DNA of 64,000 nt from Sulfuriferula nivalis. Lineage in GTDB: Bacteria > Pseudomonadota > Gammaproteobacteria > Burkholderiales > Sulfuriferulaceae. Under the pieces are notes generated by a model. It searched no databases, was not told the DNA's origin, and saw only the letters and a program-made list of their open reading frames with translations. The translations under genes were made by a program, and so were the position numbers. Shown here piece by piece: positions 18,608 to 29,822 of this stretch; the first letter of the stretch is position 1; every line of letters starts with the position of its first letter. The stretch covers positions 2,728,001 to 2,792,000 of the forward strand of contig NZ_AP021881.1 in NCBI RefSeq assembly GCF_009937995.1, in the 5' to 3' direction.

Positions 18608-19227
18608 TTCTTATTGCTCCCATTCTTACTCTTGCTTTGCGCAGCCAATTCATCCTCGTCCAGATAACGATAAGTTTTAATGACGGCATTCATGGATAAA
18701 TTACCATCCTTATCACCAGAAATATCCAAATCATGCAAAGTGACTATACGAGATAACTGGGATACATCACTTGCGAATGCGCCAAAGTCATGATAAGCAC
18801 CTGATACCCTGATACTTATAGGCAACTCAGCATAAAACTCTTTCGGTGTCTCAACACCTGGTTTAAATAATTCAAATTGCAAGCCCCTGCCTAAACCTGC
18901 TTGATTAATATCGCTCAATAAGGCATCCATCTGCGATTTATTTGGCAACTGTTTTAACAGCGCACCAAAAGAATGATCAATATCTGAAAGCTGTTGCTTA
19001 TAAATATCCAAATTCACTGCCTGACGCTTTTTATTCATAAAGCTATCACGCAAACTCATTTCTTCTTGCTTACCTGTATCGATTTGGGCTAATTCATCAC
19101 TCCAAACGAACCAATAACCAACAAACAAAAGTACAACAAACGCAGTTGCTAACACAGCCAATTTCACTGACATGGTAGCATTAGCCAAGTCTTTCATACT
19201 GAGGTTATTTAAATCATTGAAATTCAT
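18604..19227 (-). CDS. pilO: type IV pilus alignment protein PilO
   Basis: A 207-residue bitopic inner-membrane protein with one membrane segment (about 25-47, VLATAFVVLLFVGYWFVW). A periplasmic coiled coil (50-90) and a ferredoxin-like domain (LPISIRVSGAYHDFGAFASDVS) follow. PilO pairs with PilN in the alignment complex and contacts PilP. It overlaps pilN and pilP by 4 bases on each side, so translation is coupled. Confidence 0.94.
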   Translation of the reverse strand: MNFNDLNNLSMKDLANATMSVKLAVLATAFVVLLFVGYWFVWSDELAQIDTGKQEEMSLRDSFMNKKRQAVNLDIYKQQLSDIDHSFGALLKQLPNKSQMDALLSDINQAGLGRGLQFELFKPGVETPKEFYAELPISIRVSGAYHDFGAFASDVSQLSRIVTLHDLDISGDKDGNLSMNAVIKTYRYLDEDELAAQSKSKNGSNKK

Positions 19228-19808
19228 GATTTACCTCCCTTATCATTTTTCGCCGACTCTGTTGCATCAGGCTGAACCAGATTAACGTTCAACGTAAATT
19301 CATTTGCTCGCAAACCCTGCACAGTTGCAGATTTAATTTCAACTAATTGCGAACCATCTAGCCACGGTGACGCATCCAAATTACGCATCAAAGTAGAAAC
19401 TCTGGCGCTGGACTGCGCATACCCTGTCAAATTAACCAAATTATCTGTTTGCTTAATTGATTTCAAATAAACGCCATCCGGCAAATCACGCACCAACTCA
19501 TCTAACAAATGTACTGTGCTAGCTCGATTCGTCTGCAATTCCTCAACAACTTGCTTCCGCGCAAGCAGCGCTTTAGTCTGTTCTTTTAACTCTTTAATTG
19601 CCGCAATATCTTTATCTAACTTACTAATTTCAGTTTTAAGATAGTCGTTACGTTCACGCTGATTATTAATGCGGGCATCCAGCACCATATACACCAAAAT
19701 AATTGTAACAACAGCAATTGATGCAACCGCACCTAGCAACATACTAAAATGCCGCAAACGTGCCGCACGCTGCATTTCACGATAAGGAAGTAAATTAATA
19801 CGTATCAT
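19224..19808 (-). CDS. pilN: type IV pilus alignment protein PilN
   Basis: A 194-residue inner-membrane protein. Its N-terminus MIRINLLPYRE contains the conserved INLLPYR peptide that docks in the groove of PilM. One membrane segment (about 22-42), a coiled coil and a periplasmic domain (VYLKSIKQTDNLVNLTGYA) follow. The start at 19808 is required to place the PilM-binding peptide at the N-terminus and gives an ATGA overlap with the pilM stop. An upstream codon at 19841 is rejected. Confidence 0.95.
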   Translation of the reverse strand: MIRINLLPYREMQRAARLRHFSMLLGAVASIAVVTIILVYMVLDARINNQRERNDYLKTEISKLDKDIAAIKELKEQTKALLARKQVVEELQTNRASTVHLLDELVRDLPDGVYLKSIKQTDNLVNLTGYAQSSARVSTLMRNLDASPWLDGSQLVEIKSATVQGLRANEFTLNVNLVQPDATESAKNDKGGKS

Positions 19809-20881
19809 GCTGGATCGAACCTCCGCAGTGCTAAGCCACATGCAACCATTAATGCGGGCGCATCTACCGCTAATTTAGCTGATAGAACGCGAGACGATAA
19901 GATCATTCCAACGAAAGGGTTTGCAATTAATGTACTGGCCTCAGTCCGATTTGCCACAGCCTCATCCAGACCAGGTATCACCGCTCCACCACCAGCAAGC
20001 ACAATATGATCCATCTTGGAATAGGAAGTCGATGAATAAAATAGCTGCAATGCTCGGCTAATTTCTAAAGCCATCGTTTCGGTAAATGGCTGCAATACTT
20101 CTAGCGCATAATTTTCTGGTAGACCACCTTTACACTTTGCTTTTTCAGCTTCTTCAAACGACATACCAAAGCGTCTTTGTATTTCCTGTGTCAGTTGCAT
20201 ACCACCAAAATTCTGTTCACGTGCATATACCATCACATTATTCACGAAGACTAAAATATGCATAGTCGTAGCACCGATATCCACCAACGCAACAGTCTGC
20301 CCCTTACCCGCGTCAGGCAAAACCTGAAGCATACCCTCGTAAGCGGTTTGACTTGCGTTAAATTCGGCATCCATTACCAATACCTTCAAACCAGAAGCTT
20401 GTGCGACCGCCACGCGATCTTCGACTTTTTCTTTGCGACTCGCAACGATCAGCACATCAACATCTTCTACAGAATTCGCAGCAGCACCGAGTACTTGAAA
20501 ATCAAGATTGACCTCATCTAAAGCAAAAGGGATCGCTTGATTCGCCTCCGCTTCAACTTGAATTTCCATGTCCATTTCGGACAACCCCTTAGGCAAGGAG
20601 ATTTTTTTGGTTATCACTGAAGATGCTGGTAGCGCTAATGCCACATGCTTGGTGCGCGTACCCATGGCTGACCAAGCACGTTTCATGGCTTCAACCACTT
20701 CATCCACTTTAGCGATATTTCCCTCTACTACCGCATCTCTGGATATAGGCTCAATGACATAACGATCTATGGTATATCTACCATGACCTGCATCACTCAA
20801 CTCCACTAGCTTTACCGCTGACGAACTAATGTCAGCGCCAATGAGTGGTGGCGATTTAATTTTTAGGAAGTCGAACTGCAA
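19805..20881 (-). CDS. pilM: type IV pilus actin-like protein PilM
   Basis: A 358-residue cytosolic actin/FtsA-fold ATPase-like protein that binds the PilN tail and connects the alignment complex to the pilus motors. The segments LIGADISSSAVKLVELS, VALVDIGATTMHI and HIVLAGGGAVIPGLDE mark the nucleotide-binding phosphate and adenosine sites. The start appears to be TTG at 20879-20881. It is preceded by AAGGGA with a 6-base spacing, and no ATG is available near the conserved N-terminus. This is the first gene of the pilMNOPQ operon and is divergent from the PBP1A gene. Confidence 0.94.
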   Translation of the reverse strand: MQFDFLKIKSPPLIGADISSSAVKLVELSDAGHGRYTIDRYVIEPISRDAVVEGNIAKVDEVVEAMKRAWSAMGTRTKHVALALPASSVITKKISLPKGLSEMDMEIQVEAEANQAIPFALDEVNLDFQVLGAAANSVEDVDVLIVASRKEKVEDRVAVAQASGLKVLVMDAEFNASQTAYEGMLQVLPDAGKGQTVALVDIGATTMHILVFVNNVMVYAREQNFGGMQLTQEIQRRFGMSFEEAEKAKCKGGLPENYALEVLQPFTETMALEISRALQLFYSSTSYSKMDHIVLAGGGAVIPGLDEAVANRTEASTLIANPFVGMILSSRVLSAKLAVDAPALMVACGLALRRFDPA

Positions 20882-20935
20882 AATAAATCCCTTTTTTATT
20901 TAGTGGTTAGGAAACAAATCAACAATTCACGTTAA

Positions 20936-20964
20936 AGACTATCAGCAACATCATAAAGTGTAAA
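20936..20964 (-). promoter_or_regulatory. candidate sigma-70 promoter for pilMNOPQ
   Basis: Read on the minus strand, TTTACA (-35) and TAGTCT (-10) are separated by 17 bases, about 55 bases before the pilM start. The -35 box is good and the -10 box moderate. No experimental support is available. Confidence 0.45.
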
Positions 20965-21036
20965 CTATTTTTTAATCACACTTACGATTCTCACCCGAAC
21001 CTACGATGATTTTATTCATCGCGACTATTTCGCATC

Positions 21037-21042
21037 TATAAT
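21037..21042 (+). promoter_or_regulatory. candidate -10 box for the PBP1A gene
   Basis: A perfect TATAAT lies 33 bases before the PBP1A start codon in the divergent pilM/PBP1A gap. The matching -35 region is weak (TTCATC, 16 bases upstream), so strength is uncertain. Confidence 0.45.
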
Positions 21043-21075
21043 GCAAATTGGATGTCTTCACTACTGGATTAAGTT

Positions 21076-23415
21076 ATGTTCAAATCTTATTGGCGTTATG
21101 TTTTAGCTATTATTATTAGTTTTGTTGTACTCACTGGCGCATTAGTAGCACTAGCAATGTTGTTAATTTACCCCAAATTACCAAGTTTAGATAGTCTCAC
21201 AAACTACCAACCGAAAATCCCCATGCGTGTCTATACAGCTGATGGCGCACTAATTGCGGAGTTTGGTGCTGAACACCGTGCAGTAGTATCCCTAAACAAA
21301 ACACCTAAAGTACTACAGCACGCCATACTCGCAGCAGAAGATGACCGTTTTTATCAACATGGTGGCGTAGATACCATGGGCGTACTCCGTGCAGCCATAA
21401 GCAATCTTACATCCGGTGGAGCTAAAGAGGGCGCTTCCACAATTACCATGCAAGTCGCCCGCAATTTTTTCCTTTCCAGTGAAAAAACATTTACGCGTAA
21501 ACTAAATGAAGCTTTACTTGCCATCAAAATCGAACATTCTCTCAGCAAAGATGAAATTCTAACGCTATACATCAATCAAATTTATTTGGGTCAGCGCGCT
21601 TATGGTTTTGGTGCTGCGGCCAAAACTTACTTTGGCAAACCGATAGAACAGATATCTCTTGCTGAAGCGGCCATGTTGGCAGGCTTACCTAAGGCACCTT
21701 CACGCTACAATCCAGTTGTAAACTTCCCTCGAGCACAAGCACGACAACATTATGTTTTGCGACGCATGCTGGATTTACACTACATCACTAATGAAGAATA
21801 TACAGCTGCAATAAATCAACCATTGGTCATTCGCAATGTTAGAGATATTGCTGGTGCAGAAGTTAGCGCTGATTATGTCGCTGAGATGATCCGATTAGCT
21901 ATGTACGACCGCTATCAGGATGACATCTACACGAATGGTCTAAAAGTTTATACCACACTACGTAAAGCAGATCAGGATGCTGCCAATATAGCGCTATGGA
22001 AAGGCGTAGAAGAATATGACACTCGCCATGGCTACCGAGGTATAGAAGGGGAAGTCACCTTGCCCGGCGATCAACAAAACTTAACTAGCGATCTGGATAA
22101 CGCGATGCAGGACATGAATGCTGTACATGACCTCATCCCTGCCGTAGTTCTTAGCAGCAATGCCAAACTGGTTCGTGCCTACATTAAAGATATAGGGATA
22201 ACTGAAATTACGGGAACAGGTTTAAAATTTGCTCAACGACTATTAACGGGCACAAACAAACTCGCCCTGCATCCGGGTGCCGTTATAAGAGTTGAAAAAA
22301 TTGAGGACAATCATGCCTGGCGCATTACTCAACTCCCCCAAGTTGAAGCCGCTTTCGTCTCGCTGGATCCACATACAGGTGCAATTCGTGCACTTGTTGG
22401 TGGTGTAGATTACGATCGCAACAAATTCAACCATGTCACTCAGGCTTGGCGTCAACCTGGCTCTACAATTAAACCGTTTATCTACTCAGCAGCATTAGAA
22501 AAGGGATTTACTGCGGCAACACTGGTTGAAGATGCGCCCATCACCATCAGCCCTGATGAAACTGGTGGCGTATTATGGGAACCCAAAAACTACGAAGGAG
22601 ACTATTCAGGCATAGTCAGCGTCCGGCAAGCATTAACCAAATCCTTGAATTTACCCACAATACGCATTTTGCAAACGATCACACCGCATTACGCACAAGA
22701 TTACCTGACACGCTTCGGTTTTGATGCTGCTCGCCAACCACCCTACCTCACTTTGGCATTAGGTGCTGGTTCAGTTACACCATTACAGCTAGCATCTGGT
22801 TATGCAATATTTGCCAATGCGGGACAGGCAGTTAAACCCTACATTATTGACCATATCACTGATACCAATGGCAAACTTATCATGCAAAGTAAACCTGAAG
22901 CAGCCAAAGCCGTCATTGATCCACGTAATGCCTTTATCATTACCAGCCTTATGCAAGATGTCGTAAAACGCGGTACAGCAGCACGTGCGATGCAGTTGGG
23001 ACGTAATGATTTGGCAGGAAAAACAGGTACAACTAACGACCAGGTTGACGCCTGGTTTGCAGGCTTCCAACCTAATTTAGTCGCGGTAGCATGGATAGGG
23101 TTTGATCAGCCACGCACATTAGGACATGGAGAAACTGGAGCGCAAGCTGCACTGCCTATCTGGATGAAATACATGAGCACAGCACTTAAAAATGTACCGC
23201 AAGTTCAAGTCTCCCCACCCGATGGCGTGGTTACTGTTCAAATCAACCCATTAACAGGATTGCCTACAGGAGAAGGTGAAACGGGTGTACCTGAGTACTT
23301 TTATCGAGAAGCCGTACCTATAGCCAAAACCCAGGCAGACCCAAATATTGAGTATCCACAAACGACAGATACACCACAAAATAACAACACGACGACTACA
23401 TCACCACTACTATAA
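21076..23415 (+). CDS. mrcA: penicillin-binding protein 1A, bifunctional transglycosylase/transpeptidase
   Basis: A 779-residue class A PBP that polymerises and cross-links peptidoglycan in the periplasm. It has a membrane anchor (about 10-32). A GT51 glycosyltransferase domain (about 55-230) has catalytic EDDRFYQHGGVD and STITMQVARN, and an OB-like insertion follows. The transpeptidase domain has Ser in GSTIKPF, the KSLN motif (SxN) and KTGTTND. The C-terminus is Thr/Asn-rich and low in complexity. Divergence from pilM is the usual arrangement in beta- and gammaproteobacteria. The next gene starts 2 bases after its stop. Confidence 0.95.
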   Translation: MFKSYWRYVLAIIISFVVLTGALVALAMLLIYPKLPSLDSLTNYQPKIPMRVYTADGALIAEFGAEHRAVVSLNKTPKVLQHAILAAEDDRFYQHGGVDTMGVLRAAISNLTSGGAKEGASTITMQVARNFFLSSEKTFTRKLNEALLAIKIEHSLSKDEILTLYINQIYLGQRAYGFGAAAKTYFGKPIEQISLAEAAMLAGLPKAPSRYNPVVNFPRAQARQHYVLRRMLDLHYITNEEYTAAINQPLVIRNVRDIAGAEVSADYVAEMIRLAMYDRYQDDIYTNGLKVYTTLRKADQDAANIALWKGVEEYDTRHGYRGIEGEVTLPGDQQNLTSDLDNAMQDMNAVHDLIPAVVLSSNAKLVRAYIKDIGITEITGTGLKFAQRLLTGTNKLALHPGAVIRVEKIEDNHAWRITQLPQVEAAFVSLDPHTGAIRALVGGVDYDRNKFNHVTQAWRQPGSTIKPFIYSAALEKGFTAATLVEDAPITISPDETGGVLWEPKNYEGDYSGIVSVRQALTKSLNLPTIRILQTITPHYAQDYLTRFGFDAARQPPYLTLALGAGSVTPLQLASGYAIFANAGQAVKPYIIDHITDTNGKLIMQSKPEAAKAVIDPRNAFIITSLMQDVVKRGTAARAMQLGRNDLAGKTGTTNDQVDAWFAGFQPNLVAVAWIGFDQPRTLGHGETGAQAALPIWMKYMSTALKNVPQVQVSPPDGVVTVQINPLTGLPTGEGETGVPEYFYREAVPIAKTQADPNIEYPQTTDTPQNNNTTTTSPLL

Positions 23416-23417
23416 AA

Positions 23418-24988
<1,571 letters not shown>

Positions 24989-25022
24989 TTAAAAACACTC
25001 ACAATTGAACTATTAATTAAAC

Positions 25023-25146
25023 GACCACTCTTACTTAGCAGATGGCGGAATTGCCGTCTCCCGCTTCTCCTCCCTGAGCGGGTATCCCAGCGCTAGTTGG
25101 GATATTTTTAACCTCGGTTATACTCCCCTTTAACCGAGGTTTTTTT
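25023..25146 (+). ncRNA. candidate small RNA with four hairpins and own terminator
   Basis: Between hemB and engB, both on the minus strand, four hairpins stand in a row. They are GATGGC/GCCGTC (25041-25058, loop GGAATT), CCCGCT/AGCGGG (25060-25082, loop TCTCCTCCCTG), TATCCCA/TGGGATA (25083-25104) and an 11-bp stem (25110-25141) followed by seven T. The T-run is on the plus strand, so the terminator cannot serve either flanking gene. A plus-strand transcript inside the gap is the simplest explanation. The pyrimidine loop of hairpin 2 is complementary to Shine-Dalgarno sequences, as in several trans-acting small RNAs. The 5' end is a guess (weak TATTAA at 25011). Confidence 0.5.
25110..25146 (+). 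terminator. strong Rho-independent terminator, plus strand
   Basis: An 11-bp perfect stem (AACCTCGGTTA / TAACCGAGGTT) with a 10-base loop is followed by T at 25140-25146, which runs up to the engB stop codon. Read on the minus strand there is no T-run. It therefore ends plus-strand transcription, most likely of the candidate small RNA. Confidence 0.85.
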
Positions 25147-25767
25147 CTAACCACCCACAGTCAATTTTTTCTCTGCATCTTCAAACCAACGTGCAGCAAC
25201 TTTTTCAACCTCTTCTGTACCCGTCTTTTTCAAACTCGAAAATAACTGCACAGTGTAATTAGGTGCCATTTGTGCTAACGCTTGGGTCACTTGTCGCAGC
25301 ACTGCAATTGAATCACTACGATTTAATTTATCAGCCTTGGTCAGCAAGCAATGCACCGGCTTACCTGTGGGCAAAAACCATTGCAGCATATTCAAATCCA
25401 GCTCGGTAAGCGGGTGACGTGAGTCCATAATTAATATCAAACCACAAAGCTGAGCACGTTCCGCAAGATACTCACCCAACAACTCACGCCAGTGATCTTT
25501 TACTGCACCTGGTACCTTAGCATAGCCATAACCAGGCAAATCCACCAAATAACGCTGACCACCCAAAGAAAAATAGTTAATATGCTGCGTTCTACCTGGC
25601 GTTTTACTCACGAAAGCCAGACGCGTTCTGTTAGCTAATGTATTGATCGCACTAGATTTTCCGGCATTTGAGCGGCCAGCAAAGGCGATCTCGGCAGCAC
25701 TCTCGATAGGCAGATCACGCAAGTGATTCACGGTAGTATAAAACACCGCAGGTTGAAAAAAGTTCAT
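25147..25767 (-). CDS. engB: ribosome biogenesis GTPase EngB/YsxC
   Basis: A 206-residue cytosolic GTPase needed for large ribosomal subunit assembly. G1 is GRSNAGKSS (about 31-39), the G2 region TPGRTQH, G3 DLPGYGYA, G4 TKADK and G5 SSLKK. The length and N-terminal block [10 protein letters not shown] are typical. In many betaproteobacteria engB lies next to a cytochrome c4 gene and the ResB/CcsA genes and close to hemB, which is the arrangement here. It is divergent from cytochrome c4. Confidence 0.95.
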   Translation of the reverse strand: MNFFQPAVFYTTVNHLRDLPIESAAEIAFAGRSNAGKSSAINTLANRTRLAFVSKTPGRTQHINYFSLGGQRYLVDLPGYGYAKVPGAVKDHWRELLGEYLAERAQLCGLILIMDSRHPLTELDLNMLQWFLPTGKPVHCLLTKADKLNRSDSIAVLRQVTQALAQMAPNYTVQLFSSLKKTGTEEVEKVAARWFEDAEKKLTVGG

Positions 25768-25872
25768 AAATTTGTACCAAAAAACGCACCCAATTCATTT
25801 TCGGGCTAGCGTGAAAAATAAAACAAGGATAAAATAAATATTTTACTATCTTACCAGTATGAGGGCTTCACG

Positions 25873-26502
25873 ATGAAAAATACTATGGCGTTCGCAGCAT
25901 TTGCTGCTTTAACAGCATTTTCAACTGCTCACGCGGAAGATACTGCAGTAAAGGGCGACCCTGCAAAAGCGCAACAGTTAGTCACTACAGTATGTGCAGC
26001 ATGTCATGGTGCAGATGGTAACAGCACCTCACCAACCTATCCAAAATTGGCTGGTCAGCACGCTGAATATATCACCAAACAATTAATGAATTTCAAATCA
26101 GGTGATCGTAAGAACCCTATCATGTTCGGCATAGTCACCAGCAACAACCTGACACCTGAAAACATGAAAGACTTAGGTGCATACTTTGCTAGCCAAACTG
26201 AAAAACCAGGCATGGCAAAAGATAAAGAATTAGTTGAAGCAGGCGAAAAAATATACAAAGGCGGTAATGCAGCCAGTGGCGTTCCAGCTTGTGCAGCTTG
26301 TCATGGCCCAACAGGTGCAGGCATACCAGTCCAGTTCCCACGTTTGGCTAGCCAACACAAAGAATACATTTACACCCAGTTGAACAATTTCCGCTTAGGC
26401 GATCGTGCTAATGATGGTGGTAAAATGATGCGCACCATTGCAGCAAAATTGACTGATCAAGAAATGAAAGCTGTTGCCGAATACATCTCCGGCTTACATT
26501 AA
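25873..26502 (+). CDS. dihaem cytochrome c4
   Basis: A 209-residue periplasmic protein with a signal peptide (cleavage after AHA, residue 21). It has two haem-binding CAACHG motifs, about residues 41-46 and 137-142, each in a homologous domain (KLAGQHAEYITKQL and RLASQHKEYIYTQL). Methionines for the sixth ligand are available late in each domain. Cytochrome c4 carries electrons from the bc1 complex to terminal oxidases such as cbb3. It lies directly upstream of the ResB/CcsA genes that would attach its haems, and a terminator follows at 26547. Confidence 0.95.
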   Translation: MKNTMAFAAFAALTAFSTAHAEDTAVKGDPAKAQQLVTTVCAACHGADGNSTSPTYPKLAGQHAEYITKQLMNFKSGDRKNPIMFGIVTSNNLTPENMKDLGAYFASQTEKPGMAKDKELVEAGEKIYKGGNAASGVPACAACHGPTGAGIPVQFPRLASQHKEYIYTQLNNFRLGDRANDGGKMMRTIAAKLTDQEMKAVAEYISGLH

Positions 26503-26546
26503 TTAACTCGCACGTCGGAACCTGACGGCGTTTATGCAGTCTTTAG

Positions 26547-26577
26547 AGGGGTGGCTTTAGTCACCCCTTTATTTTTC
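26547..26577 (+). terminator. Rho-independent terminator after cytochrome c4
   Basis: The stem AGGGGTG / CACCCCT (26547-26553 and 26562-26568) with an 8-base loop is followed by a T-rich run (TTATTTTT). It is 45 bases after the cytochrome c4 stop and just before resB. Confidence 0.8.
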
Positions 26578-26600
26578 AGGCCACCTATCCTGTATTACCT

Positions 26601-28607
26601 ATGAACAAACAATCTGCCACTTTCTCTCGTTCAGTTTATGAGCTGCTAAGCTCTATGCGTTTCGCTATTAGCCTGCTCACAATACTCGCAATCGCATCTA
26701 TCATTGGCACAGTATTAAAACAAAATGAGCCCTACGCCAATTACATTATCGAGTTTGGCCAATATTGGTTCACCGCATTTAAGTGGTTAGGGCTATACGA
26801 CGTATATCGTACCCACTGGTTTGTAACTATCCTAGCTATACTGGTGCTATCAACCAGCACCTGTATTTATCGCAACCTGCCGATGATGATACGTGAGATG
26901 CGCAGTTATCGCGAAAACGCGACCGAACAATCATTACGTCATTTTCAACATGTCGCAGAGTTCCCAGCTAACAATATATCTGCCGATCAACTTACTACCT
27001 ACCTTGATAACCAAGGTTATCACTACAAACAAAAACAAGATGGCGACCATCTACTCATTGCCGCAAAACGTGGTAGCGCTAATCGTCTAGGCTACATATT
27101 CACTCACAGCGCCATCGTTCTGATTTGTATAGGCGGATTAATCGATAGCAATATCCCACTCAAAATTGAACAAACTTTTGGCTGGAAAAAAATAGAGACA
27201 CGCGACCTGGCCGAAAGCCAAGTCCCAGCGATTAGCCGTTTATCAGCCAACAACTTATCATTCCGTGGCAATGTCACCATACCCGAAGGATCCAGCGCAG
27301 ACGTAGTATTCCTGAATATCGCAGACGGCTATATGGTGCAAGAATTACCGTTCAAAATCGGCCTGAATAAATTCCACATTGAGCATTACACCACTGGGCA
27401 GCCAAAAATGTTTGCCAGTGACATTACTATCATCGACAAAAAAACAAATCGCCCAATATTGACCCACACCGTCACCGTCAATCATCCACTGATCTACGAT
27501 GGAATTGCCATATTCCAGGCCAGCTTTGGAGATGGCGGCACGCATTTAAACTTGAATGGCTGGAATTTGTTTGATCACAGTGGTGAGTCATTCCCGGTTA
27601 CCGGATCCATACATGACACCTCTAAATTGGCGACAGATGACACCCAATACACTATAGAATTTTCCGATTTCCGCCCATTCAATATTGAAAATTTTGGTGA
27701 TGACCAAAAAACCATGCATGACACCCGCGCAGTCTTCGGTGGTAACGCTGTGGCAGATAAGAAAAATCTGCATAACGTCGGCCCGAGCTTCCAATACAAA
27801 TTACGTAGCGCGGATGGACAGGCAAAAGAATATAGCAATTACATGCTACCCATGCTGCTCGATAAGCGCTGGTATTTATTATCAGGCATGCGTGATGCGC
27901 CCAATCAACCATTCCAATACATTCGCTTCCCGCTGGATCCAGAACGCACATTATCTGGATTTATGCGCTTACGCGGAGCTATGCTGAACAAATCGCTACA
28001 TCCTGAAATTGCACAACACTTTGTAGCCAGCGCTATTCCTGATGCACCTGCTGATGTCAGAAGTAAATTAGTTGATAGCGCAACCAAAGTACTGGATATT
28101 TTTTCCCAAGGTGGTTATAAAGCCTTATCTGAATTTATTGAAGCCAAGGTTCCAGTAGCTGAACGTGATAATGCAGCTCAAACCTATCTCAAGATACTCG
28201 AACTTTCGACTTACCAGGCCTACGTGATCACTCAGGCACAGGCTCACCAGCCTGCGCCAAAAATGAATGATGAAACTGGCTGGTTCATTCGTGACAGTTT
28301 AAATAGTATTAGTGATATTTTCTTTTATGGCGCACCAGTTTATTTGCAACTTGCAACCTATGATGAAGTCCAAGCTACGGGTTTGCAGTTAACGCGCTCA
28401 CCTGGTAAAAACATTGTATTTGGTGGTTCAGGATTATTAGTCTTAGGCGTATTTTCCATGTTTTATATACGCGAACGCAGACTATGGCTGTTAATCAAAC
28501 ACAATAGCGTATTATTCGCCATGTCCAGCAATCGCAAGACACTGGATTTTAATAATGAATTCGCAAGACATCAGCAAGACATTGCCGACATTGTAAAAGG
28601 AACGTAA
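26601..28607 (+). CDS. resB: cytochrome c biogenesis protein ResB (System II, Ccs1)
   Basis: A 668-residue membrane protein of System II cytochrome c maturation, which together with CcsA exports haem and ligates it to apocytochrome. Three membrane segments lie in the N-terminal part (about 17-35, 66-84, 164-184), then a large periplasmic domain (about 190-600), and a last membrane segment near residue 610-630 (IVFGGSGLLVLGVFSMFYI). The N-terminal ELLSSMRFAISLL block is typical. The stop is directly followed by the ATG of ccsA with no gap. Confidence 0.93.
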   Translation: MNKQSATFSRSVYELLSSMRFAISLLTILAIASIIGTVLKQNEPYANYIIEFGQYWFTAFKWLGLYDVYRTHWFVTILAILVLSTSTCIYRNLPMMIREMRSYRENATEQSLRHFQHVAEFPANNISADQLTTYLDNQGYHYKQKQDGDHLLIAAKRGSANRLGYIFTHSAIVLICIGGLIDSNIPLKIEQTFGWKKIETRDLAESQVPAISRLSANNLSFRGNVTIPEGSSADVVFLNIADGYMVQELPFKIGLNKFHIEHYTTGQPKMFASDITIIDKKTNRPILTHTVTVNHPLIYDGIAIFQASFGDGGTHLNLNGWNLFDHSGESFPVTGSIHDTSKLATDDTQYTIEFSDFRPFNIENFGDDQKTMHDTRAVFGGNAVADKKNLHNVGPSFQYKLRSADGQAKEYSNYMLPMLLDKRWYLLSGMRDAPNQPFQYIRFPLDPERTLSGFMRLRGAMLNKSLHPEIAQHFVASAIPDAPADVRSKLVDSATKVLDIFSQGGYKALSEFIEAKVPVAERDNAAQTYLKILELSTYQAYVITQAQAHQPAPKMNDETGWFIRDSLNSISDIFFYGAPVYLQLATYDEVQATGLQLTRSPGKNIVFGGSGLLVLGVFSMFYIRERRLWLLIKHNSVLFAMSSNRKTLDFNNEFARHQQDIADIVKGT

Positions 28608-29750
28608 ATGCAACTTACCCAGACCATGCCTCGCCCATCACTGCTAAAACAGCTTAATCCTTTCGACTGGCTATTTGCGCTCGCATTATGGACGGGCGCT
28701 GCATACGCATTCAGTCTTTATGGCAACAACATGGACGTTTACGAAAAGGGCTTCCTGTTTGGTGCAGCCACCGTATTTTCGGTATTAGGCTGGCTATGGA
28801 AACCTATACGTACATTACTCATAATCATTGCAGTACTAAGTATATTTGGCATCTATGACTACCATGGCGATCTTGCACGTGCCAATCAGGCATTCTTTCT
28901 AAAATATATACTCGCCAGCCAATCTGCCATTATGTGGATGAGCGTGCTGTTTGTATTGGCAACATTAACCTATTGGATCAGCCTGATATCCCGCTCTGAT
29001 TTTATCGCAAAAGTAGGAACCGCACTGACATGGAGTGCGTTGACTATGGGCTTAGTCGGATTGCTAGTGCGCTGGTATGAATCTTATTTAATCAGCCCTG
29101 ATGTCGGACACATCCCTATCTCAAATCTGTATGAAGTGTTCATCCTGTTCTCTATCATAACGGCTTTGCTGTATTTGCATTATGAAAATCGTTATCAAAA
29201 TCGACAAATGGGTGCGTTTGTTTTACCTGTCATTAGTGCAGCAGTTGGCTTTTTGTTGTGGTACACCTTTGACCGTCAGGCGCAAAACATACAACCGTTA
29301 GTGCCTGCATTACAATCCTACTGGATGAAAATACATGTACCGGCCAATTTCATCGGTTATGGCTCATTCTCCCTGGCAGCCATGATAGGCGTTGCGTACT
29401 TATTGGCATCCAAGGGCATTTTGGCAAGTCGCTTACCTAAATTGGAAGTGCTCGACGATGTCATGTATAAATCCATCGCCGTTGGTTTTGGATTCTTTAC
29501 CATCGCCACCATACTCGGCGCGCTTTGGGCTGCTGAAGCTTGGGGTGGTTACTGGTCATGGGATCCAAAAGAAACTTGGGCACTCATCGTCTGGTTGAAT
29601 TATGCGGCCTGGTTACATATACGCCTGGTAAAAGGCTTGCGCGGCCCTATGCTGGCATGGTGGGCTGTCATCGGACTATTTGTTACCGTGTTTGCTTTCC
29701 TTGGTGTCAACATGTTCTTATCAGGTTTGCATTCTTACGGCACACTGTAA
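28608..29750 (+). CDS. ccsA: c-type cytochrome biogenesis protein CcsA/CcsB (System II, haem handling)
   Basis: A 380-residue polytopic membrane protein with about eight transmembrane segments. The tryptophan-rich haem-binding WWD signature reads WGGYWSWDPKETWALI, and conserved histidines lie in HIPISNLYE and near the C-terminus (SGLHSYG). It is the partner of ResB in haem delivery to exported apocytochromes. Its C-terminus is followed by a strong bidirectional terminator shared with hemL. The gene is often labelled ccsB in betaproteobacteria. Confidence 0.94.
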   Translation: MQLTQTMPRPSLLKQLNPFDWLFALALWTGAAYAFSLYGNNMDVYEKGFLFGAATVFSVLGWLWKPIRTLLIIIAVLSIFGIYDYHGDLARANQAFFLKYILASQSAIMWMSVLFVLATLTYWISLISRSDFIAKVGTALTWSALTMGLVGLLVRWYESYLISPDVGHIPISNLYEVFILFSIITALLYLHYENRYQNRQMGAFVLPVISAAVGFLLWYTFDRQAQNIQPLVPALQSYWMKIHVPANFIGYGSFSLAAMIGVAYLLASKGILASRLPKLEVLDDVMYKSIAVGFGFFTIATILGALWAAEAWGGYWSWDPKETWALIVWLNYAAWLHIRLVKGLRGPMLAWWAVIGLFVTVFAFLGVNMFLSGLHSYGTL

Positions 29751-29769
29751 AGCAGTTAATAAAATCAAT

Positions 29770-29797
29770 AAAAAAGACCGCCTAGGCGGTCTTTTTT
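29770..29797. terminator. bidirectional terminator between ccsA and hemL
   Basis: The sequence has a 13-bp perfect inverted repeat, with AAAAAAGACCGCC pairing with its complement around a central TA. A-run on one side and T-run on the other make it work for both converging genes. Confidence 0.9.
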
Positions 29798-29822
29798 ATT
29801 GATTTGTTTCAACATACGAGCG

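Noticed and set aside
27575-27951. Several minus-strand open frames inside resB
   Set aside because: They lie wholly within a well-conserved gene and show no family motifs.
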